Shown: positions 34,310-46,868, counted from the first letter of the stretch. The stretch is 64,000 nucleotides of DNA from Biomphalaria glabrata (GCF_947242115.1 NC_074718.1:46646199-46710198); one strand, 5' to 3'. Translations and numbers: made by a program. The notes: generated by a model from the letters alone, not told the origin.

Positions 34310-37300
34310 TAAGAAATTTCTTGATTCGAAGACAAGCCTTATTAAGTCCTTAATTAAGATCATTCGGGAAATACCAAAAATAAAATACAAAAGCTTTAAA
34401 GCAAGCCTGCAGATTATCACTATAGGTTGTTCCAAGATTTCGAATCTGTCAACAACTGTTCTTACTAAGCATCTAGGAGGTAAAAAGAACCTGTGCAAGA
34501 AATTTCTTTTTAATAGGTGCGACAATGTAAGAGATTTCTTGGTTTTCGAAGACAAGCTTTATAATTTCCTTATTAAGTTGATTGGGAAATATCAAAAATA
34601 AAATACATAGCTTTCATAGCAAGCCTACGGTTTTTCGCAAATGGTGGTCCTAACGTTTTGATTCTTTCGAAACGCGTTCTTAGTAAGCATCTAGGAGTTA
34701 AAAGAAACCTGTGTACGAAATTTCACTTAAATAGAAGCGACAGTTTAAGAGATATCTTGATTTTCAAAGACAAGTCTTATAATCTCCTAATATTTATTTA
34801 TAGTTGATTTGGGAAATACCAATAATAAAATACAAAGCTTTGATAGAAAGCCTGTGGTTTTTCGCAAATTGTGGTCCCAACGTTTTTATTCTATCGAAAC
34901 CCGTTCTTAGTAAGCATCTAGGAGGTAAAAGGAACCTGTGTACTAAATCTCACTTGAATAGAAGCGACAGTTTAAGAGATATCTTGATTTTCGGAGACAA
35001 GCCTTATAATTTCCTTATTAAGTTGATTTGGGAAATACCAATAATAAAATACAAAGCTTTGATAGCAAGCCTGTGGTTTTTCGCAAATTGTGGTCCCAAC
35101 GTTTTGATTCTATCGAAACCCGTTCTTAGTAAGCATCTAGGAGGTAAAAGGAACCTGTGTACTAAATCTCACTTGAATAGAAGCGACAGTTTAAGAGATA
35201 TCTTGATTTTCGTAGACAAGCCTTATAATTTCCTTATTAAGTTGTTTTGGAAATACCAATAATAAAATACAAAGCTTTGATAGCAAGCCTGTGGTTTTTC
35301 GCAAATTGTGGTCCCAACGTTTTTATTCTATCGAAACCCGTTCTTAGTAAGCATCTAGGAGGTAAAAGAAACCTGTGTACGAAATTTCACGTAAATAGAA
35401 GCGACAGTTTAAGAGAGATCTTGATTTTCGAAGACAAGTCTTATAATCTCCTAATATTTATTTATAGTTGATTTGGGAAATACCAATAATAAAATACAAA
35501 GCTTTTATAGCAAGCCTGTGGCTTTTCGCAAATTGTGGTCCCAACGTTTTGATTCTATCGAAACCCGTTCTTAGTAAGCATCTAGGAGGTAAAAGGAACC
35601 TGTGTACTAAATCTCACTTGAATAGAAGCGACAGTTTAAGAGATATCTTGATTTTCGGAGACAAGCCTTATAATTTCCTTATTAAGTTGATTTGGGAAAT
35701 ACCAATAATAAAATACAAAGCTTTGATAGCAAGCCTGTGGTTTTTCGCAAATTGTGGTCCCAACGTTTTTATTCTATCGAAACCCGTTCTTAATAAGCAT
35801 CTAGGAGGTAAAAGAAACCTGTGTACGAAATTTCAAATAAATAGAAGCCACAGTTTAAGAGATATCTTGATTTTCAAAGACAAGTCTTATAATCTCCTAA
35901 TATTTATTTATAGTTGATTTGGGAAATACCAATAATAAAATACAAAGCTTTGATAACAAGCCTGTGGTTTTTCGCAAATTGTGGTCCCAACGTTTTGATT
36001 CTATCGAAACCCGTTCTTAGTAAGCATCTAGGAGGTAAAAGGAACCTGTGTACTAGATTTCACTTGAATAGAAGCGACAGTTTAAGAGATATCTTGATTT
36101 TCGGAGACAAGCCTTATAATTTCCTTATTTTAAGTTGATTTGGGAAATACCAATAATAAAATACAAAGCTTTGATAGCAAGCCTGTGGTTTTTCGCAAAT
36201 TGTGGTCCCAACGTTTTTATTCTATCGAAACCCGTTCTTAATAAGCATCTAGGAGGTAAAAAGGAACCTGTGTACTAGATTTCACTTGAATAGAAGCGAC
36301 AGTTTAAGAGATATCTTGATTTTCGGAGACAAGCCTTATAATTTCCTTATTAAGTTGATTTGGGAAATACCAATAATAAAATACAAAGCTTTGATAGCAA
36401 GCCTGTGGTTTTTCGCAAATTGTGGTCCCAACGTTTTTATTCTATCGAAACCCGTTCTTAGTAAGCATCTAGGAGGTAAAAGAAACCTGTGTACGAAATT
36501 TCAAATAAATAGAAGCCACAGTTTAAGAGATATCTTGATTTTCAAAGACAAGTCTTATAATCTCCTAATATTTATTTATAGTTGATTTGGGAAATACCAA
36601 TAATAAAATACAAAGCTTTGATAGCAAGCCTGTGGTTTTTCGCAAATTGTGGTCCCAACGTTTTGATTCTATCGAAACCCGTTCTTAGTAAGCATCTAGG
36701 AGGTAAAAGGAACCTGTGTACTAAATCTCACTTGAATAGAAGCGACAGTTTAAGAGATATCTTGATTTTCAGAGACAAGCCTTATAATTTCCTTATTAAG
36801 TTGATTTGGGAAATACCAATAATAAAATACAAAGCTTTGATAACAAGCCTGTGGTTTTTCGCAAATTGTGGTCCCAACGTTTTGATTCTATCGAAACCCG
36901 TTCTTAGTAAGCATCTAGGAGGTAAAAGGAACCTGTGTACTAGATTTCACTTGAATAGAAGCGACAGTTTAAGAGATATCTTGATTTTCGGAGACAAGCC
37001 TTATAATTTCCTTATTTTAAGTTGATTTGGGAAATACCAATAATAAAATACAAAGCTTTGATAGCAAGCCTGTGGTTTTTCGCAAATTGTGGTCCCAACG
37101 TTTTTATTCTATCGAAACCCGTTCTTAATAAGCATCTAGGAGGTAAAAAGGAACCTGTGTACTAGATTTCACTTGAATAGAAGCGACAGTTTAAGAGATA
37201 TCTTGATTTTCGGAGACAAGCCTTATAATTTCCTTATTAAGTTGATTTGGGAAATACCAATAATAAAATACAAAGCTTTGATAGCAAGCCTGTGGTTTTT

Positions 37301-38142
37301 CGCAAATTGTGGTCCCAACGTTTTTATTCTATCGAAACCCGTTCTTAGTAAGCATCTAGGAGGTAAAAGAAACCTGTGTACGAAATTTCACGTAAATAGA
37401 AGCGACAGTTTAAGAGAGATCTTGATTTTCGAAGACAAGTCTTATAATCTCCTAATATTTATTTATAGTTGATTTGGGAAATACCAATAATAAAATACAA
37501 AGCTTTTATAGCAAGCCTGTGGCTTTTCGCAAATTGTGGTCCCAACGTTTTGATTCTATCGAAACCCGTTCTTAGTAAGCATCTAGGAGGTAAAAGGAAC
37601 CTGTGTACTAAATCTCACTTGAATAGAAGCGACAGTTTAAGAGATATCTTGATTTTCGGAGACAAGCCTTATAATTTCCTTATTTTAAGTTGATTTGGGA
37701 AATACCAATAATAAAATACAAAGCTTTGATAGCAAGCCTGTGGTTTTTCGCAAATTGTGGTCCCAACGTTTTTATTCTATCGAAACCCGTTCTTAATAAG
37801 CATCTAGGAGGTAAAAAGGAACCTGTGTACTAGATTTCACTTGAATAGAAGCGACAGTTTAAGAGATATCTTGATTTTCGGAGACAAGCCTTATAATTTC
37901 CTTATTAAGTTGATTTGGGAAATACCAATAATAAAATACAAAGCTTTGATAGCAAGCCTGTGGTTTTTCGCAAATTGTGGTCCCAACGTTTTTATTCTAT
38001 CGAAACCCGTTCTTAGTAAGCATCTAGGAGGTAAAAGAAACCTGTGTACGAAATTTCAAATAAATAGAAGCGACAGTTTAAGAGAGATCTTGATTTTCGA
38101 AGACAAGTCTTATAATCTCCTAATATTTATTTATAGATCTAG
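34310..38142 (+). repeat. 222-bp satellite array, about 17 units (74-codon period)
   Basis: Units such as GGGAAATACCAATAATAAAA...GTTCTTAGTAAGCATCTAGG recur every ~222 bp. In one plus-strand frame each unit is open and reads a 74-residue repeat containing ANCGPN, LSKPVLSKHLGGKRNLCT and NRSDSLRDILIF. Three unit endings exist: one reads through, one ends in ATTTATTTATAG (stop) and one has an extra TT (TTATTTTAAG, stop). The first two units diverge strongly, while the right edge is sharp at about 38142. Higher-order offsets of 668, 887 and 2001 bp are visible. Single-base and 2-bp indels break the frame, so coding is unlikely. It resembles no protein family I know. Confidence 0.93.
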
Positions 38143-40415
38143 TATCCTATTATTTCCGACATTTGGATATTTCCGGTATTTGGTTTCGCCCTTACCAATA
38201 TAAACAACCATATTCATATTGGTTTACGTTCGATTGACGACTGCTGATAAAGTTTTCTGTACACTACGTGTGGACTTATTATTCAACTTCTAAATCTATA
38301 TGTAGCCAAAAAACTTAAAAATAAATAGACCTTGTAGATTTGTAATTCTAGATCTAGATCTAGAACTTATAAGACCCAGACTTAGCCGGCAAGCTAGGCT
38401 GAGAGAGGCCTTATTCCGGGCTATTAAATTAATGTGGCAATTCGATGATCAACTAAACAAATTATCATTTTTTTAGTCCTTGCCATAACTGATGTCTCTC
38501 AATCAAAACTTAGAAATAATTAGAAAAGTAAAGCCTATCAAAGCTTGCAATACACATGTGATCTAATTCTAGACTAGATCTATAGATTTATCTAGATTAT
38601 CAACAGTTCGCTTTCACTTTCAGTGGATCTGATTTCACTACTACTTACTACTAGATCTATAAGTATAACTACTACAAGTTGTAGTACAAGATCTGATCTA
38701 GATCTATAGGAAAGGCCCATCAGCGAAATGGCATACAAAGCGAACACCTCCCGGTATTTTTTATCCATTCTTATTTATTTCAAAAGTAACTGCAGAACCA
38801 ATAAAATGGTGTTACAAAGACATTTTTTTACATTTCCCACATATTCACTTTTGTTTTCCCTCAATAAAATAAAGCGTAGCTAAAGGTCAAAGTTGACATG
38901 TATGGAAATTTCATTCTCAAAACATTTCCAGATAAACGAGAATAGGTCCGAACTTAAGGCGATTTGCATATTATGCTTCTAAATTGACGAGGAAATAGTT
39001 AGCTAGAATAGCTAAGGCTATTCATTCCGTTGAAAAAAATATATTATGGGGTGTTCGCTCAAAATGACCTTTTTAACTGAAAACCTATTCAGCGAAACCC
39101 CTATTATAAGCTTAAAAAGCCATTAATAATAATTTAGTTACTGATTTAATCTGTTTTTCTTTTTGTCTTATCTATTGTTATTGTTTGTAAACTGAAATAT
39201 TAAAATAATAGGCCTATTTTTAACCTTAACCCAACGTCTTCGATTTCGAAGATTAAGGATGAGTGCATCACTACGTGTTTCACATGACTACGCCCAGTTG
39301 CGACCAGCATATTTTCCTGCATTTTCTTTCCGTCTAAAATGTTTGACTCGCAGCTCTCCAACAGTCTCTCAGAGGTCATATGCTGGCAGCTACTTTCCTC
39401 TATGCCAGTGAGGGTGAAATGACGCTTCAGTTGATCTTAACAGCGCTTATACAGTATACGGGGGGGGGGGGGGGGGGGCTACCTCTGTTTTGCCCTCCTC
39501 CTTTTTTTTTAACTGTCTGGTTAACCTCTTGTTACTAATTAATGAGATTAATATGTGTATAAATGTTTAAAAGAAGTGCAGAATTCATTTTCACAGGGTT
39601 ACCCCACCATTCTGAGATTAGGTTTTCAGATCTCCAACAGTTTTCCAGGAGAAAATATTCGATTTCAGGATAGGAAAAAACGCGAACTATATATTTAGTA
39701 ATAAATATAAGAGTTACCATATAATATACATTTATAAAATTACAAGATCTCTCCTGAGCCTTTCGTCTCCATGCCCGAAAACCAAGCTGTTGTAGATCTG
39801 TCTCCATACATCATCAATCCATCGCATTCGGGATCTGCCTTTGGGTCAATCAGCTTGTGTGTGTGGGGGGGATCGAGTTGATGGCGCTTAAGTGCACTGA
39901 ACATAATTTCTTAAAAAAAAAATAGTTGAGTAACGAGAGTTTATGAAATGGAGAGTAGTACGACGTGGAGTAGCCTATAGGAAGGTGGCGTGATAGAATT
40001 TTGTAGTTTCTTTATTTCTTTTAAGAAAAAAAATTGATCGCAAGTTTCGTAGGCTATATAGACATCAGTTCCAAGCAGAGAAAGGAGATGTGGAGCACGA
40101 GAAAGTGAAAACAAATTTAGACTTTATGCCACAAGGAGGACAATAGTTATAATGCTTCATGGAAGAAGTTAGATGATAGAACTAATTGAAGCATAATTTC
40201 CTATATTTTAACATGCTATTTCGCTATTTTTTACGGCCTTTCGCTCATTATGACTCCCGCGAAAATTGCGTTAGCTGATTATGTCCGACCCATACCGCAA
40301 GTTGACTTGAATTATAAATTTAATAGTTGATATGGAAAAAAGAGTCAAATTTAGTTTTATAGCCCAATAGCTGAGGAGTCCGCAGATGTTTTCATTATAA
40401 AATTCTAAACTAAAA
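38143..40415. other. unassigned interval
   Basis: Holds AGATCT-rich patches (38345-38710), a G run near 39460-39478 and AT-rich DNA. A GC-richer stretch at 39230-39430 (CTTCGATTTCGAAGATTAAG, then CAGAGGTCATATGCTGGCAG) looks like an interspersed repeat, but I could not place it. No gene was supported. Confidence 0.45.
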
Positions 40416-40416
40416 A

Positions 40417-40588
40417 CTGGATGGCTGCCTGGTCGTGCGGTTTGCACGCTGGACTGTCGTTCAGATTTATCGATGGTCCCGGGTTCAAACCCTGCCCGCT
40501 CCCATCCCCCGTCGTCCTGCGGGAGGTTTGGACTAGGAAGTAATTATCTTCAACTCTGAAGGAACATCCGAAACATGTAAAACAAAAC
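40417..40588 (+). mobile_element. SINE-A copy, best preserved
   Basis: Head GGATGGCTGCCTGGTCGTGC (box A region), box B GGTTCAAACCC at 40482-40492, then CGTCCTGCGGGAGGTTTGGA and CTCTGAAGGAACATCC. Ends near GTAAAAC. The two promoter boxes and length (~170 bp) fit a tRNA-derived SINE. It serves as the reference for the other SINE-A calls. Confidence 0.85.
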
Positions 40589-40599
40589 TGGCACAAAAG

Positions 40600-41495
40600 C
40601 GTTCGCTATTGGTCCTATCCCATAGATATGTATAGATCTAGATCTAATTTTCTTCTACAAGATGACTAGTCTAGATTCTAGGTCTAGATCTAATTACCAC
40701 TTTGATATTCACTTTGTAAATAAGACATCAACTACTCAGGTCAAACATTTGTTATTGTTGAAATAGATCTATATAGATCTATAAATAAATGTTAGCACTA
40801 TTGTAGAAAAAAACAAACAGATCTATTTTTATCTATTTTTTTTTAAGAAATTATGTTCAGTGCACAGTAGCACCATCAACTCGTTCCCCCCCACACAGGC
40901 TGGGCCTGTTCTAATTCTATATACAATAGATACTTAATCTCTGGATATCTAATATAAATAAAAAATAAATCACATTTTATTTTTTGTATCGGCAGTCTAG
41001 AATATAGAGTTAGATCTAATTTTTGATTTCTAATAAAAATGATGGTAAAAGAAATTATTTCAATACGACTTGAGTCTATTGACATTGCATTTATAAAGCT
41101 AGAATTTTTCAGAATCTATAAATAGTAAAACTTTCATTTTCTAAGACTTAAACTCTGTCCAACACAACATTCATCACATTTTATATTTTTCAGATGAAGA
41201 TGCATAGCGGGCTTCATTATATTGCTTTTGGAACAGAGCCACATACAGATTAATAAAACCAGCTCTTTTGAGTAACAGGAAGGACTTGAAAACTACATAT
41301 TAAAACAACAAGCAGCAAAGAAGAAAATTTAAGGCAAGTTGTTTTTCTAAATATTTTGATTTATTATTTAAAATGAACTTCATTGTTTCTTTTGTTGTAT
41401 GCATAATACAGAACAGGCAAATTATGAAAATAATCTTGACTAGAATCTTTCAATCTAGATTAGATTTAGATTTAACTTTTTAGAACCGATTTCCA
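40600..41495. other. unassigned AT-rich interval with AGATCT patches
   Basis: AGATCT/CTAG words at 40630-40780; otherwise no signal. Confidence 0.45.
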
Positions 41496-41496
41496 C

Positions 41497-41582
41497 AGGG
41501 GATGGGAATGGGCAGGGTTTAAACCCGGAACCATCGGTAAGTCTGAACAGTCCATCACACAAAATGCATGACCAGGCAGATA
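41497..41582 (-). mobile_element. SINE-A fragment
   Basis: Minus strand: CTGCCTGGTCATGCATTTTG, GGTTTAAACCCTGCCCATTC. 3' part lost. Confidence 0.7.
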
Positions 41583-41724
41583 TCTTGATTTGAATTACTA
41601 ACTAAGATACTTTATAAAAAAAAAACAACTAGTTCTTGGCGTCCATTGTTATTCAAACAGTTACATAGTTACAAAAATTGATCTTGAAATAAAATGTTTT
41701 TTTTTTTAATAAACAAGTTAACTT

Positions 41725-41945
41725 TAAAGACCTTACGATCTATAAGGCAGATGATGTAAAGGTCACCTGTTTCTGTGGACCACGGTTAACGAGGATGTCT
41801 TGGCCAGCACAATGAACAACCACCTTACTTTTCCCCAACTAATGTCAAATACCAATTAAACCTGGTTGGACTCAGAGGTATCCCAAAATTCAAAATACCA
41901 GTCTTTAACGAGATTCGAACCTGGTACTGCAGGTTTCACTAAGGG
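41725..41945 (-). mobile_element. SINE-B copy
   Basis: Plus-strand text GCAGATGATGTAAAGGTCAC, GGTTAACGAGGATGTC, GCCAGCACAATGAACAACCA, ACTAATGTCAAATACC and GATTCGAACCTGGTA is the reverse strand of SINE-B, with its box B near the right end. Confidence 0.8.
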
Positions 41946-41949
41946 CCTC

Positions 41950-42305
41950 TTTTGAATGAATAGATCTACAATTTTCATACTAATAGATAAGATAATAATA
42001 ATTAATTTACAAACAATACTTCAATTCATTTCTTTTATTTCCACAAATAAATGAATGCATATTATGATTTGAATAAATATATCTATATATTAAATTATAT
42101 AAATATTTCTCATTGGATAGCTTGGATATAATACAGGTACAAAAAAAAAATACACTGTCTCACATTTACACATATTTATATATAATTTAACTACTATAAT
42201 TATGAATGTACACAAATTATTTTTTTTAACACACATTATTTCAAATATTCTAGGTAAACCAGCCTATGTATTAGCTGATATGTTTAAAATTCATCCCACA
42301 ACTGC
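41950..42305. other. unassigned AT-rich interval
   Basis: No feature was supported. Confidence 0.45.
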
Positions 42306-42654
42306 ATCTAAGACAGGGGTGGGCAAATTAGGGCCCGGGGGCCGGATGTGGCCCAGCGGAATGTTTTATGGGGCCTGCTGACACCTACAGCAGACATGCC
42401 TATAGTCCCGCATTATGCGGAAATGGCCCGCAAAATCATCAAAAAAGCTCACATGTTCCGCCGTTCCGCATTCACGATTTTTTGTTCCATCAAGTCTGAT
42501 TTCCGACACTAAAAAAAAATTGCCATTTTATTATTATTTATTAATAGTGCGAATTGAAAATACTGAGTGCAAAATAAAATATATATAGGTCTGTGTTTAT
42601 TGTTTACATTTCATCTACTTCCGGACCCGGTGTGTCCTAAATTTACGAAGAAAT

Positions 42655-43565
42655 GGTTGAAGACTAGATCTACATCTAGTTCTAGACATAGATCTCTAGA
42701 TCTACTGATCTAGTAGTCTAGGTCTAGATATTAGAATTAGATCTATTCTTAGAATCTAGTAAGTGCTAATTAGCCAAATATTCCATTCAAATCCCTTTCT
42801 TTTCACGACAATGGCTCTACTACAGTACTCTACTAGAATTTACTAGATCTAATCTATCTATCATCTTCTACTGATCTAGACTCTAGATCTAGACCTAGAC
42901 AATCTAGGAATCTAGTCTTAGTCTAGACTAGGCTACTAGATAGGTCTAGGTCACTAGACTTCTAGATCTAGAATCTAGACTAGATTTAGATTAGAATGAA
43001 TAGATTTCAATAGATCTAGATCTAATCTAGTCTAGATTGTTTTTTAGATGATTTGATAGATTATCATACTCTCATAGATCATGCTAAATAAGGCTATTAG
43101 ATCTACTTTTCTTATTACATAGTCTAAATTAGTTTCTAGATCTAGAAGTAGGGCTAGCACTAGATAACTAGATCTAGAAGTAGGGCTAGCACTAGATAAC
43201 TAGATCTAGAAGTAGGCTCTAGATCTATCTAGAAATGGACTTAGAAGGTGATAGATCTCTAGATTCTAGATTTCTATGTATCATTATGTAAATTTAGTTC
43301 TTAATAAGTCTATTATAGACTATAGATTTAGACATAAATATTTAGATCTCTAATATAATTATTATAATCTGTGTTCTTAGACATAGAGGACTTATTAGAT
43401 ATAGATCTAGACTAGTACTAGTAGACTCTTAAATTATTTTAGATCTAGAACTATATACAAGATCTAGTGTGACTAGAGTAGAGCCCTAGAATTAGAAAAG
43501 GATAGATAATCAAGTAGATCTAGAATAATCTAGACTAGATTTCACTAGATCTAGTCAATAGATTT
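42655..43565. repeat. AGATCT/CTAG-rich tract inside the hAT element
   Basis: Dense CTAGATCTAG words. Contains an exact 32-bp tandem repeat (TCTAGAAGTAGGGCTAGCAC... starting 43141 and 43173, third partial start at 43205). No coding frame. Confidence 0.85.
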
Positions 43566-43589
43566 AGACCTAGTAGTAACAAATAAAAA

Positions 43590-43765
43590 TTATTTGTTTT
43601 TTTAGTTTTTGTTCTTTAGGAGGGTTTTTGGGCCAAAGTCTTGTTCGGGTCTCTTGATTTAGAATGCACCATTGAAGGACATGGTCAGCATTCTCTGGTG
43701 ATGGGCATGTTTCTCTAGTCCCGACATTTAACTTCCAGAACATATATTGTCTCATTCAGTGAACA
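43590..43765 (-). mobile_element. Nimbus-like LINE 3' fragment
   Basis: A minus-strand frame reading FWKLNVGTRETC, SPENADHVLQWCILNQE and LWPKNPPKEQKLKK aligns to the C-terminus of the LINE at 44727-46856 (FRKLKIGTSEIC, SPENGDHVLQNCSLYQE, HWPQITPIERKL). Residues of the C-terminal zinc motif are partly lost. Confidence 0.8.
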
Positions 43766-44217
43766 AGCCTTTTCCTTTGTGGAGACTAAACAAGCATTAC
43801 TACTGGTCGATTTTGACTGACTGTAATTTGACAGCAGTCACAAGGATAGAAACTAGTAAGCTAGTTCCACAGTTCCGGAACATCATGCACGAGTGTAAAA
43901 AGTAAAATACTGCACATTAAGTACAACTGTATATTTGTCAGGATATTTTAATGTAAAATGACAACAGCAATTTGAAAAAAAAAAATCGTAAAATTGGTTT
44001 AAATAATTGCTAACTCTTGTTGTAATTCCTTAACGTGAAGTGTGGGGAAAAAAAAGAAACGTGAATATAATACAGTGTAAATATGAATTAAAAGACATTC
44101 TACACGGTTAGCTTTTAGTGTCTCTATAAGTTGTATATAAATGAGCGGCCCGCCATTCCCAATTATTAAAATAATGCGGCCCTCGATACAAAAAGGTTGC
44201 CCACCCCTGATCTAAGA

Positions 44218-44714
44218 TATTCATGTACTGTTTTGGATGTTATGTATGTCGACATATCCGATTTGATTTTCTGGCCCAATAAGGAGAGTCTCAGGCCCAA
44301 AAAATTGATTTGTACTTATGACAGGAAGATGACAGTAATAAATGACTGTTTTGAAATTTTCATTGAGAGACCTAGCAGCGTTAAAGCACAGGCACAAACC
44401 TATTCTTCCTATTAGCACAACACAGTAAAATATCTGATTGGAACTCATTACTTTCAATAAATGAATTAAAAGTATTTATACTAAGCTTTATAGTTTCTTT
44501 GGATTTAATAGCCTTTAAATTTTTATTTTTAGAAGTGATGTTGTTCACAAGAGAATCAAATTTAACTTTTTGTTTTTTAATGAGGTGATATCAATCTCAG
44601 AAACCTTAGTTGGCAACACTTTTTTAAGCTCTGATGGATTTATCCAGTAAGATAACAAGCCTGTAACTGTCTTACTCTCTTTTAGCCTGGTGTTGGCTTC
44701 CAGCATAAATAAAG
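44218..44714. other. unassigned interval
   Basis: Two overlapping short frames on opposite strands (44197-44457) have no recognisable domain. Nothing else was seen. Confidence 0.45.
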
Positions 44715-46868
44715 TGTCTGCCACATTTCTTCTTCTTCATCATTCTCATTGTTATGTTGGAGTGTTCATATGACTAGACCAGTACATGAGATGAACTGCG
44801 CAGTGGTTTCCAAATCAGGGAGCTCTCCATATAGTTTTCTTTCTATTGGGGTGATTTGGGGCCAATGTCTTATGCAGGCCTCTTGGTAGAGAGAGCAGTT
44901 TTGGAGGACGTGGTCGCCATTTTCTGGTGATACTCCACATGGGCAGATTTCACTGGTTCCAATTTTGAGCTTCCGGAACATGTGTTGTCGCATTCTGTTG
45001 TGTCCGGTCCTGAGTCGAAAGATTAGACGTTGGTCTTGTCGGGATAGCTTATAGTAAGCGTCATCTTTCTTGTGATTTGGATGGAAGTTCGTCCATTTCT
45101 CATTTATTTTATCTACAATTAATTTCTTCATTTCTTCTGGATAGAGTGCAGAGTTTACTTGTGAGTTTGTTCTTCCACTCTTGGCGAGTGTGTCAGCCTT
45201 CTCATTTCCTACTAGTTGTATGTGAGCTGGTATCCATTGGATAACAGTTTTTTTGCTGTTGTTGTTGAGCTTTGTAAGTGCTGTTCTGAGGTTTTTAATA
45301 TGAAGGGAGTCAGAGTTTTGCAAGCTTTGAAGGGTTGTTTTCACGTCTGTTAGAAAGACAATCTGACTGTGAGGGGAACTTGGATGATTTGCTAACATGG
45401 TAGCAGCTAGTGCTAGTGCTTCCCTTTCTGCTCTGTGACTGTCAGAGAACTCTCCAGTTGCAATGGATTTTTCTAGTTTTCCTCCATCTGGCCATTCGAT
45501 AAGTATTCCAGCTCCTCCATTTGTGGTGGCTTTATGGGATGAGCCATCCGTGTAAACTCTGATCCACTGATTGCTAGGGTAATTGGTATGTAGAAAACAG
45601 TTCACTATTTCCTTGAGCTCTGTTGGTCTGTAATCAGATTTTCTTTTTATGTTTTCAATATGGTCCCTTGTAGTAGGAAGAGGGCTTTCGTCCCAGGGTA
45701 GAGATTCATTATAGTGTATTGAGGATTCCAGAGTAATTTTTTCAAGTTGGTGTTTCTTTTTTAGGTTTAGAGATTCCTGTATGAAATTGGTCCTTTTGAG
45801 ACGTTTTTTTGTGCCAGTTTTGTGGATTTTTGTTCTGAGTGGGTGCCTCTCCAAGGTTTCCAATTTAGTGAATTGGGAAAGGATTTTTATTTCTCTTCTT
45901 TCATCCAGAGAGATCAGGGCAGCGGTTTCCTCCATAGCTCTAATGGGTGTTGTTTTTATTGCTCCTGTCATTATCCTTTGACCAATATTTTGAACCTTGT
46001 CTATTTTTCTTAGGTTGGTTTGGGCTGCTGAGCCCCATGCTTTGGCACCATATTCTAGTACAGGTCTTACATAACTGGTATAGGTCTTTTTCAGGATGTT
46101 GTGATTAGCTCCCCAATCTGTGCCAGCTAATTTTTTCAAGAGGGATAGTCTCTGGATGCCTTTTCTCTGTGTTTTATCTATTTGGTTTTTCCAGGTTAGT
46201 CTCGGGTCATAGGTGACTCCAAGATAAGTAGGGCTGTCATTTTTATCTAAAGCTTCCAAATCTAATGTTAATTTTATTGTTTGTTGTTTTGTTGACAGTG
46301 AGAATATGGTATATGTGGTCTTTTTTGTGTTGATGGACATGCCCCAGTCTTTGGACCAATTATTGAGTTTATCAAGAGCATCTTGTAATAGAAATTTCGA
46401 TGTTCCTACATATTCTTCTGTGCTAATTATGGCAAGGTCATCTGCATACATGCTGCTTTTAACTTTTCTAGGTAGGGTTTGATTTAGATCGTTTATGAAT
46501 ATTAGGAAAAGTGTTGGAGATAGGACTCCTCCTTGGGGGACGCCATTTTTTATACCCACTGTGTGGCTTCTTTGTCCTTGCATGCAAACTAAGGCTTTTC
46601 TATTATTTAGGTATTCCTTTATCCAGTTGTACATTCTTTGGGATATGTGATGCTGGATTAGCTTGAGCAAGAGACCTTGTTCCCAGACTTTGTCAAATGC
46701 TTTTTCTAAGTCAACCCACACATTTGTTGTTGGTTTCTATTCTCGAAAGCCGTCTTCTATTTCTTGTGTGATGAAGGCAATTTGATCTTCTGTTGATCTG
46801 CCTTTTCTAAAGCCAGCCTGGGCTTCAGTGAGTAGGTTATTTGACTCAAGGATCCATGTCTGCCACAT
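44715..46868 (-). mobile_element. Nimbus-like (I-clade) LINE, 5'-truncated, with 12-bp TSD
   Basis: TGTCTGCCACAT at 44715-44726 and 46857-46868 brackets the element (44727-46856). On the minus strand one long frame of 651 codons (46721-44766) gives the reverse transcriptase (WVDLEKAFDKVWEQGL, NGVPQGGVLSPTLFLIFIND, catalytic YADD in MYADDLAII), connector, RNase H (YTDGSSHKAT; REALAL; LTDVKTTL; HIQLVGNEKAD, giving the D-E-D-H-D set) and a C-terminal CPCG...H...C finger. Upstream of that frame GFRKGRSTEDQIAFITQEIE is readable, separated by one in-frame TAG (46739-46737). RNase H after RT marks the I superfamily. Similarity to Nimbus of Biomphalaria is from memory. The 3' tail is GAA-rich. ORF1, endonuclease and the N-terminal part of RT are absent. 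Confidence 0.9.

Larger units (their letters stand above)
42306..44217. mobile_element. non-autonomous hAT-type element with perfect 8-bp TSD
   Basis: ATCTAAGA at 42306-42313 and 44210-44217 is a perfect 8-bp target duplication. The ends are CAGGGGTGGGCAA (42314) and TTGCCCACCCCTG (ending 44209), the terminal sequence known from hAT elements in many animals. The 1896-bp inside has no transposase motifs. It holds an AGATCT-rich tract and a Nimbus fragment, so it is non-autonomous or heavily replaced. The perfect duplication suggests a fairly young insertion. Confidence 0.9.

Noticed and set aside
34804-38203. A series of 70-150-codon open frames read as a repeat-protein gene
   Set aside because: They are phases of the 222-bp satellite. 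Frame-breaking indels and stop-bearing unit ends recur, and no start, splice or domain context exists.
39455-39480. G-run as a possible regulatory G-quadruplex site
   Set aside because: Mononucleotide G runs recur at several unrelated sites and are error-prone in sequencing. There is no promoter context.
40417-40588. tRNA gene
   Set aside because: Boxes A and B are present, but there is no complete cloverleaf and the sequence continues into a SINE body repeated elsewhere.
45781-46013. Plus-strand frames over the Nimbus-like LINE
   Set aside because: Shadows of the long minus-strand RT-RNase H frame.
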